DNA from: Gemmatimonadota bacterium
GTDB taxonomy: Bacteria; Gemmatimonadota; Gemmatimonadetes; Gemmatimonadales; GWC2-71-9
Direction of reading: 5' to 3'
Assembly: GCA_003221075.1 (NCBI GenBank)
Contig: QHUF01000156.1
Span: 1-6,179 of the forward strand
Length of the DNA stretch: 6,179 nt
Part shown: one piece after another, positions 1-3,548 of the stretch
How the letters are laid out: each line of letters opens with the position of its first letter
How positions within the stretch are numbered: position 1 is the stretch's first letter
The notes under the pieces: model-generated
The model's database searches: none
Told to the model about the DNA's origin: nothing
What the model saw: only the letters and a program-made list of their open reading frames with translations
Translations under genes and position numbers: made by a program

Positions 1-676
1 CAATCTTATCGCCACGGGGCGACCAGCGCGGACGTTCATCCGATCCAGGGTTGTGAGTAAGATTGACCGGTGAAGAGCCATCGGCGTTCATCACGTAGAG
101 TTCGTGGTTCCCATCTCGATCGCTTTGGAACGCGATCCTCCTGCCGTCCGGCGACCAGCTGGGTTGCTCATCGACCGCATTATCGAAAGTCAGGCGGACT
201 GGATTGGAGCCATCCGCATTCATGACGTAGATCTCCCAGTTGCCATCGCGATCGCTCGCGAACGCGATCTTGCGATCGTCCGGAGACCAAACCGACATGT
301 GATCGGTCGCATAGTTGTTCGTGATGTTCGTTTGCCCCGAGCCATTGGCATTCATCACGTAGACTTCACAACTATTGTCCCAGGGGCGGCAGGTGGTGAA
401 CGTGATTCTCGTGCCGTCGTGTGACCAGTCGGGGCGCGCATTATAGAAAGGTTGATTGGTCAACTGGGTGACCTTCGTGCCGTTCGCCTGCATGACGAAC
501 GTCTGGAAGAGACCGGCATCTCGAGGGCTGGCAAAAGCGATGAGCTGACCGGCGATGGTTGTCCCACCGTCGAGTCGAGCCTGCGGCACTGGTCCCACTG
601 GGGTTGGGGCGTCGCACGCCGCAACGATCAGAATCACCGCCGCCCCGCACGCAAGCCGCTTCGGTGCGAACGTCAT
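1..676 (-). CDS. PD40/TolB-like beta-propeller lipoprotein, N-terminal part (runs off left edge)
   Basis: Reading the minus strand from ATG at 674-676 gives an open frame of 225 codons to the window edge. Residues 1-21 form a lipoprotein signal: K6 and R7, a hydrophobic run, then V18-A19-A20-C21, where C21 would be lipidated. D22 follows the cysteine; in E. coli that favours inner-membrane retention, but the rule may not hold here. From about residue 44 on come PD40-type propeller repeats with the signatures W-S-P-D-G-R-x-I-A-F, S-D-R-D-G-N-x-E and Y-V-M-N-A-D-G-S (W84, W130, W174 and W218 mark successive blades). Blade period is 44 residues. One blade replaces the usual S-D-R-D-G-N with a segment holding C96 and C103, a possible disulfide. 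TolB-like propellers generally bind proteins or glycans in the envelope; a specific partner cannot be read here. A Shine-Dalgarno AAGGGAG sits 4 bases before the ATG. The frame was read directly from the sequence and has no stop in the window. Confidence 0.9.
   Translation of the reverse strand, partial: MTFAPKRLACGAAVILIVAACDAPTPVGPVPQARLDGGTTIAGQLIAFASPRDAGLFQTFVMQANGTKVTQLTNQPFYNARPDWSHDGTRITFTTCRPWDNSCEVYVMNANGSGQTNITNNYATDHMSVWSPDDRKIAFASDRDGNWEIYVMNADGSNPVRLTFDNAVDEQPSWSPDGRRIAFQSDRDGNHELYVMNADGSSPVNLTHNPGSDERPRWSPRGDKI
89..500 (-). repeat. Propeller-blade DNA repeats, 132-bp period
   Basis: The codons for the Y-V-M-N-A signature recur as CATCACGTAG at 89-98, CATGACGTAG at 221-230 and CATCACGTAG at 353-362 on the plus strand, exactly 132 bases apart. 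A more diverged copy, CATGACGAAC, lies at 491-500, 138 bases further on because one blade has two extra residues. The repeats are coding and reflect blade duplication within the lipoprotein gene, not a mobile element. Confidence 0.85.
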
Positions 677-679
677 AAA

Positions 680-686
680 GCTCCCT
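680..686 (-). promoter_or_regulatory. Ribosome binding site of the propeller lipoprotein
   Basis: On the minus strand AAGGGAG lies 3-4 bases before the ATG at 676. It comes directly after the U-tract of the hairpin at 689-731, so the ribosome site and the terminator-like structure are almost contiguous. This fixes the start codon and leaves no room for a promoter between hairpin and gene. Confidence 0.75.
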
Positions 687-688
687 TG

Positions 689-731
689 AAAAAGAAACCG
701 GCCAAGCGAGTACCCTCGCTCAGCCGGTTTC
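689..731 (-). terminator. Intrinsic terminator-like hairpin in front of the lipoprotein gene
   Basis: On the minus strand the arm GAAACCGGCTGAGCGAG (731-715) and the arm CTCGCTTGGCCGGTTTC (710-694) pair over 17 positions, including two G-U wobbles, around a GGTA loop. TTTTT (693-689) follows at once. This is a textbook factor-independent terminator for minus-strand transcription. On the plus strand the wobbles become C-A mismatches and no U-tract follows, so the orientation is clear. It may end transcripts of the gene at 852-1430, whose stop lies about 120 bases upstream. It also lies inside any transcript that reaches the lipoprotein, so it could act as an attenuator. Confidence 0.8.
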
Positions 732-804
732 GCGATTTGCTCCCCTCGAGGCATAGGCGACCCAAACGAGGACGCCTCGGGGATCAGCGCATCTGAGGCG
801 TTCC

Positions 805-832
805 AATATGCAGAGGGGCCAGTCGCCCGCAA
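805..832 (-). promoter_or_regulatory. Candidate promoter for the lipoprotein leader
   Basis: On the minus strand TTGCGG (832-827) and CATATT (810-805) are separated by 16 bases. They match the housekeeping -35 at 3 of 6 and the -10 at 4 of 6 positions. It lies between the stop of the upstream gene and the leader hairpins, where a promoter would be needed if the lipoprotein is transcribed independently. The match is weak and the element is unproven. Confidence 0.3.
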
Positions 833-851
833 GATCGCAGCTTTCGAGATC

Positions 852-1430
852 CTAGACCCTCGACTGCCTCCGCCGTGTGACGACCATCCGGACGATGACC
901 AGGCCGATCGCAATCCCGAGGACCCAGCCGACGATCGTGCCAAAACGTCCCGCCCGCTCCGTAGAGGAGAGCCAGTTGGTTTCGCCCTTCAGAGAGCCGA
1001 GGACCGAGTTGAGTATAGTCAGCGCCTCGGGGGCTCGCGCGCCGGGCCCCGCGACAACCACCTGAATCGCCTCGCGTCGCAACGGTACCTGCGCCGTGTA
1101 GACCGTGAGCGGCGCTCCGGCTTGCGAGGTGTCGGTGCGGATGGCATCGATGTCGAGGCCCTGCCACTTGACCGTCAGCAGCTTAGACGAAGCCGGCAGA
1201 TCCGACGACTTGAGATGTTCTCGCCCCAACGTCGCGTGCATGCGCTGGACGCAGAGCACGAATGACCCCTGCGACGATTGAGATCCCTCGCCGGCCCAAC
1301 AGCCGACGACATCCCGCGCGCCCGCGAACTCGGCGGGGATCGAGACGAAACCGTCTGGCAGGCTCATGACATACCCGAGCTCGGCGTTGGTCGCGGCCTG
1401 GAGCATGAGAACGACGGCGTGCGGCAGCAT
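852..1430 (-). CDS. Uncharacterised membrane-anchored protein with a possible DcrB/PsbP-like extracytoplasmic domain
   Basis: This 192-residue protein starts at ATG 1428-1430. An in-frame TAG two codons upstream excludes an earlier start. The first 16 residues are hydrophobic but lack the usual positive charge, so they are at best an atypical signal sequence. Residues 19-32 (G-Y-V-M-S-L-P-D-G-F) and the helix-like A-L-T-I-L-N-S-V-L-G-S-L near 135-147 resemble the opening and closing elements of DcrB/PsbP-type folds; this is a weak fold-level guess. C44 and C60 could form a disulfide. Residues 163-184 form one transmembrane helix followed by T-R-R-R, so the tail should be cytoplasmic and the domain extracytoplasmic. 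No clear Shine-Dalgarno is visible, and the promoter placement would suit leaderless translation. I cannot assign a function. It reads away from the barrel operon and is followed by the lipoprotein on the same strand. Confidence 0.75.
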   Translation of the reverse strand: MLPHAVVLMLQAATNAELGYVMSLPDGFVSIPAEFAGARDVVGCWAGEGSQSSQGSFVLCVQRMHATLGREHLKSSDLPASSKLLTVKWQGLDIDAIRTDTSQAGAPLTVYTAQVPLRREAIQVVVAGPGARAPEALTILNSVLGSLKGETNWLSSTERAGRFGTIVGWVLGIAIGLVIVRMVVTRRRQSRV

Positions 1431-1435
1431 TCTCT

Positions 1436-1464
1436 AGCATAGCAATCGCCGGGCGTCCCGCCAA
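1436..1464 (-). promoter_or_regulatory. Candidate promoter of the membrane-anchored protein, possibly leaderless
   Basis: On the minus strand TTGGCG (1464-1459) and TATGCT (1441-1436) are 17 bases apart, each matching the sigma-70-type consensus at 4 of 6 positions. Only five bases, AGAGA, separate the -10 from the ATG. Transcription would therefore begin at or within a base or two of the start codon. The poor -35 and the direct repeat just upstream fit an activator-dependent promoter. Confidence 0.45.
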
Positions 1465-1467
1465 CCG

Positions 1468-1486
1468 GTAAGGTTTCCGTAAGGTT
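1468..1486. promoter_or_regulatory. Direct repeat, 11-bp period: candidate response-regulator operator
   Basis: GTAAGGTT occurs at 1468-1475 and again at 1479-1486, exactly one helical turn apart. It lies three bases upstream of the -35 of the minus-strand promoter and about 90 bases upstream of the divergent barrel gene. Tandem half-sites spaced 11 bp next to a weak -35 are typical of OmpR/PhoB-family activators. The regulator itself is not in the window. Confidence 0.45.
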
Positions 1487-1513
1487 CGGCGCACCACACG
1501 TCACAATGGACGG

Positions 1514-1547
1514 TTGACGGAAGGCCTGTCGTGTGCGTAGGTAGAAT
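1514..1547 (+). promoter_or_regulatory. Candidate promoter of the barrel operon
   Basis: TTGACG at 1514-1519 matches the -35 consensus at 5 of 6 positions and TAGAAT at 1542-1547 matches the -10 at 5 of 6. The gap between them is 22 bases, too long for a normal sigma-70 pair. At an 18-base gap the -10 would be the poor TAGGTA (1538-1543). TAGAAT alone gives a start near 1554 and a leader of about 20 bases. The region must carry the operon's promoter, but which elements are used is uncertain. Confidence 0.35.
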
Positions 1548-1575
1548 CAGGGGAGATTGAACGCTGGGGGTGGAC

Positions 1576-2331
1576 ATGACATCTGGTCGCTATGCGGGGG
1601 GAGCCCTGTTCCTCGCCGCAGCCGCCATCGTGGCGGTCACTCGGCCGTCGCGCGCGCAAACCGCGGGCGACGGTTTCTTGTTTCACAGACCGCTTTTCAC
1701 GTGGGGCATACACGGCGGGTTCGATCGAGCGTTCGCGGGCAGCGACGTGTTCACCTTCGTCACGAAGCAACTTACGCTCGACCGCGGCGATTTCAGCTCC
1801 GCCACGGTCGGAACCACCTTCGCCCTGCCAGTGTCGCGCTTCAACGACATCGTGTTCGACATTGGTTATGCGAGTGTTTCCCGCCGCTCCGAGTTCCGCA
1901 AGTGGGTCGATCAGAACAATCTGCCCATCGAGCAGACCACATCGCTGCGGCGCGTGCCGGTCACGTTGGGCTTCAGGCACTACTTGTCCCCGCGCGGGCG
2001 CTCCATCGGCCGGTTTGCGTGGATCCCCGCCGCACGGGCGACCTACGTCGGCTTTGGCGCGGGGATGATGAGGTACGAATTCCATCAGGCTGGTGACTTC
2101 GTCGACTTCCAAACGCGCAACGTTTTCTACGACGAGTTCGTGTCGAAGGCCTGGACGCCGGTCCTGCACGCGCTGGCCGGCGTCGAAATGTCCCTCGGCC
2201 GCGCCGTCATGGTGACCGGAGAAGCGCGCTACACGTGGGCGAACGGACCAATGAGCCCTGACTACGTGAATTTCCATGGCATCGACCTATCGGGAATCTC
2301 GATCGCAGCCGGTTTGGCGATCAGACAATAG
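1576..2331 (+). CDS. Small outer-membrane beta-barrel protein (OmpW/OmpA-barrel-like)
   Basis: The ATG at 1576 is preferred because GGGGG (1566-1570) lies five bases before it. An in-frame GTG at 1570 has no suitably spaced ribosome site. The 251-residue product begins with a signal peptide (R5, hydrophobic 8-21, likely cleavage after S25-R26-A27). The rest is rich in alternating polar/hydrophobic stretches typical of transmembrane beta strands, for example A-V-M-V-T-G-E-A-R-Y-T-W (about 210-221) and the closing D-L-S-G-I-S-I-A-A-G-L-A-I-R (237-250). The pattern G-V-E-x-x-L...G-E-A-R-Y...L-S-G-x-S-x-x-x-G-L is common near the end of eight- to ten-stranded OmpA/OmpW-like barrels. The protein ends in Gln, not the usual Phe. 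Function is unassigned: pore, adhesin or structural role are all possible. It is the first gene of an operon with the next gene. Confidence 0.75.
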   Translation: MTSGRYAGGALFLAAAAIVAVTRPSRAQTAGDGFLFHRPLFTWGIHGGFDRAFAGSDVFTFVTKQLTLDRGDFSSATVGTTFALPVSRFNDIVFDIGYASVSRRSEFRKWVDQNNLPIEQTTSLRRVPVTLGFRHYLSPRGRSIGRFAWIPAARATYVGFGAGMMRYEFHQAGDFVDFQTRNVFYDEFVSKAWTPVLHALAGVEMSLGRAVMVTGEARYTWANGPMSPDYVNFHGIDLSGISIAAGLAIRQ

Positions 2332-2336
2332 GAGGG
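2331..2336 (+). promoter_or_regulatory. Ribosome binding site overlapping the upstream stop codon
   Basis: GGAGGG begins with the last base of the barrel gene's TAG (2329-2331) and lies nine bases before the ATG at 2346. Shared stop and ribosome site, with only 14 bases between genes, points to translational coupling of the two operon genes. Confidence 0.8.
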
Positions 2337-2345
2337 ATACGGACC

Positions 2346-3536
2346 ATGCGTACACGTACCCTAACATTACTCGTTGTCGCCGCTCTGCTCGGCACGGGCG
2401 CCGTGCCGGCCCGCGGCCAGGACGCCGCGATCGACCCGCGCTGGCTCGCCTATCTCGGCTGCTGGGAGCAGGTCGGAGTTGCGAAGTCCGCGATGTGCGT
2501 TGTCCCCGTCGGCGACCGTTCGACCGTCGACATCGTCACCATTGCCAAGGGAGAGGTCACAGCACGTGAGCGCATCGCCGCGACAGGGCTGCGTGTCGAG
2601 ACCACGCGTGACAACTGCACCGGCTGGCAGAGCGCTGCGTGGTCCCCCCGCGGCCAGCGCCTTTACCTGCATTCTGAAGACGCCTGCTCCGGAGAACCGG
2701 CGCGGGAGGGGACGGGACTCATCGCCATGTCAGGCGCCGGATGGTTGCTCTACATCCAGAGCGTGACGATTGGAACGCAAACCGGCGTGCGCGTGCAGCG
2801 CTATCGTGAGGCGACGGCAGATCTGCTCGTGCCCGACGATGTCGCGAATGCGCTGCGGTTAGGCGTCTCGGCGATCATTCAGGCACGCGCTGCCGCGGGC
2901 GTGCCACTCGCGACCGACGACGTCATCGAGGCATCGCGGATCATCGATGTCCCGGTCATCGAAGCGTGGCTCGTCGAGCGCGCCGATCCCTTTACGCTGG
3001 ACGCGAAACGACTCGTCGCGCTCGCAGACGCTGGCGTCTCGTCGCGCGTGATCGACCTCATGGTGGCCCTGTCGTACCCGAAAGCCTTTGCGATCAACGC
3101 CGCGTCGCGCCAAGGCGAGCGACTGATCCGGCGGCCCACAGGGGACGGCTTTGGCACGCCCCCGGCCACGTACGTCTTGGGGTATGACCCGCTCTGCTCC
3201 GGCTACTATTTGTTGATGTACCAGTACTCGTACGACTGTGCCGGCAGCTATGGGTACGGGTATGGGTATGGGTTCTATCCGGGCAGCAATCCTCCGACGA
3301 TCGTCTACGTTGGCGGAGGTGGCGGCAGCAGCTCCCGGCCGCATGGCCGAGTGGTGAACGGCGAGGGATACGCCAAGGGGGATGACGCGACGACAGCGCA
3401 GGCGTTACCACGGCCTTCTGGCGATTTTTCACGACCCTCGAACGGATCGTCCGGCAGGACCGGCACCGGCACTCAATCGACGGGCTCGAGCTCAGGCTCG
3501 ACCGAGCAGCGGACCGCGAAGCCGCGGCCGCAGTAA
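2346..3536 (+). CDS. Secreted protein of unknown function with a four-cysteine N-terminal domain and a Tyr/Gly/Ser-rich C-terminus
   Basis: The 396-residue product has a signal peptide (R2 and R4, hydrophobic 6-20, likely cleavage near A22-R-G24). Residues 30-155 look like a beta-rich domain opening with L-A-Y-L-G-C-W-E and holding C39, C51, C91 and C114, probably two disulfides. The G-x-W near its start recalls lipocalin-type folds, but this is a weak hint. Residues 160-250 are helical, with two similar modules: D-D-V-I-E-A (191-196) and L-V-A-L-A-D-A-G-V (223-231) followed by V-I-D-L-M. Residues 276-312 are Tyr-rich, include C284 and C298, and contain four consecutive Tyr-Gly pairs (302-309). 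After V-G-G-G-G-G (322-327) comes G-R-V-V-N-G-E-G-Y (334-342), then a Ser/Gly/Thr/Pro-rich, probably disordered tail. I do not recognise the family. Secretion, disulfides and a low-complexity tail suggest a surface or periplasmic role alongside the barrel protein. Confidence 0.8.
   Translation: MRTRTLTLLVVAALLGTGAVPARGQDAAIDPRWLAYLGCWEQVGVAKSAMCVVPVGDRSTVDIVTIAKGEVTARERIAATGLRVETTRDNCTGWQSAAWSPRGQRLYLHSEDACSGEPAREGTGLIAMSGAGWLLYIQSVTIGTQTGVRVQRYREATADLLVPDDVANALRLGVSAIIQARAAAGVPLATDDVIEASRIIDVPVIEAWLVERADPFTLDAKRLVALADAGVSSRVIDLMVALSYPKAFAINAASRQGERLIRRPTGDGFGTPPATYVLGYDPLCSGYYLLMYQYSYDCAGSYGYGYGYGFYPGSNPPTIVYVGGGGGSSSRPHGRVVNGEGYAKGDDATTAQALPRPSGDFSRPSNGSSGRTGTGTQSTGSSSGSTEQRTAKPRPQ
3249..3272 (+). 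repeat. Four-unit hexanucleotide tandem repeat (TAYGGG)
   Basis: TATGGG, TACGGG, TATGGG and TATGGG follow one another without a gap and encode the four Tyr-Gly pairs of the secreted protein. Because the unit is two codons, slippage would change the number of Tyr-Gly pairs without breaking the frame. Confidence 0.85.
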
Positions 3537-3548
3537 TCAGCGCGGCCG
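3525..3548. other. GC hairpin enclosing two back-to-back stop codons
   Basis: CGGCCGC (3525-3531) and GCGGCCG (3542-3548) form a perfect 7-bp inverted repeat. Its 10-base loop holds TAA of the plus-strand gene (3534-3536) and TCA, the complement of the minus-strand TGA (3537-3539). Neither strand has a following U-tract, so it is not a classical intrinsic terminator. It could still end or stabilise both convergent transcripts. Confidence 0.5.

Larger units (their letters stand above)
677..800 (-). promoter_or_regulatory. Candidate structured 5' leader (attenuator) of the lipoprotein gene
   Basis: If transcription starts just after the candidate promoter at 805-832, the leader is about 120 bases. 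In minus-strand order it holds three elements. First is a hairpin with arms CCCCGAGGC (782-774) and GCCTCGAGGGG (752-742): nine pairs, one bulged A and a 21-base loop. Next is a purine-rich linker with GCAAATCGCG. Last is the terminator hairpin with U-tract (731-689). Loop bases CGTTTG (768-763) can pair with CAAATCG (739-733), with one bulged base, which would make a pseudoknot. I do not recognise a known riboswitch consensus. Existence of the hairpins is seen; regulatory function is inferred. Confidence 0.45.

Noticed and set aside
689..782. Cyclic-di-GMP (GEMM-I) riboswitch in the leader
   Set aside because: A GCAAA followed by a GC-rich stem and a GGCCGGUU-like arm recall parts of that motif. 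The first G-G-C-A-A-A-C-C segment and the correct helix order are missing. A covariance-model search would settle it.
104..796. Plus-strand open frames across the propeller gene and leader
   Set aside because: They lie opposite unmistakable PD40 repeats and a lipoprotein signal on the minus strand; their translations show no signal, domain or ribosome site.
784..1167. Minus-strand open frame of 127 codons overlapping the membrane-anchored protein
   Set aside because: It is a different frame of the same strand, with Arg/His/Gly-rich shadow composition. The overlapping 192-residue frame has a convincing membrane helix and promoter.
1570..1572. GTG start for the barrel protein
   Set aside because: No ribosome site at suitable spacing; the GGGGG tract that includes its first base serves the ATG at 1576 better.
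3241..3280. Telomere-like or regulatory GGG-rich repeat
   Set aside because: The TAYGGG units are in frame and encode a Tyr-Gly run in a Tyr/Gly-rich protein; coding explains them.
2859..3432. Minus-strand open frames opposite the secreted protein
   Set aside because: Arg-rich shadow translations with no start context; the plus-strand gene has a signal peptide, ribosome site and ordered domains.
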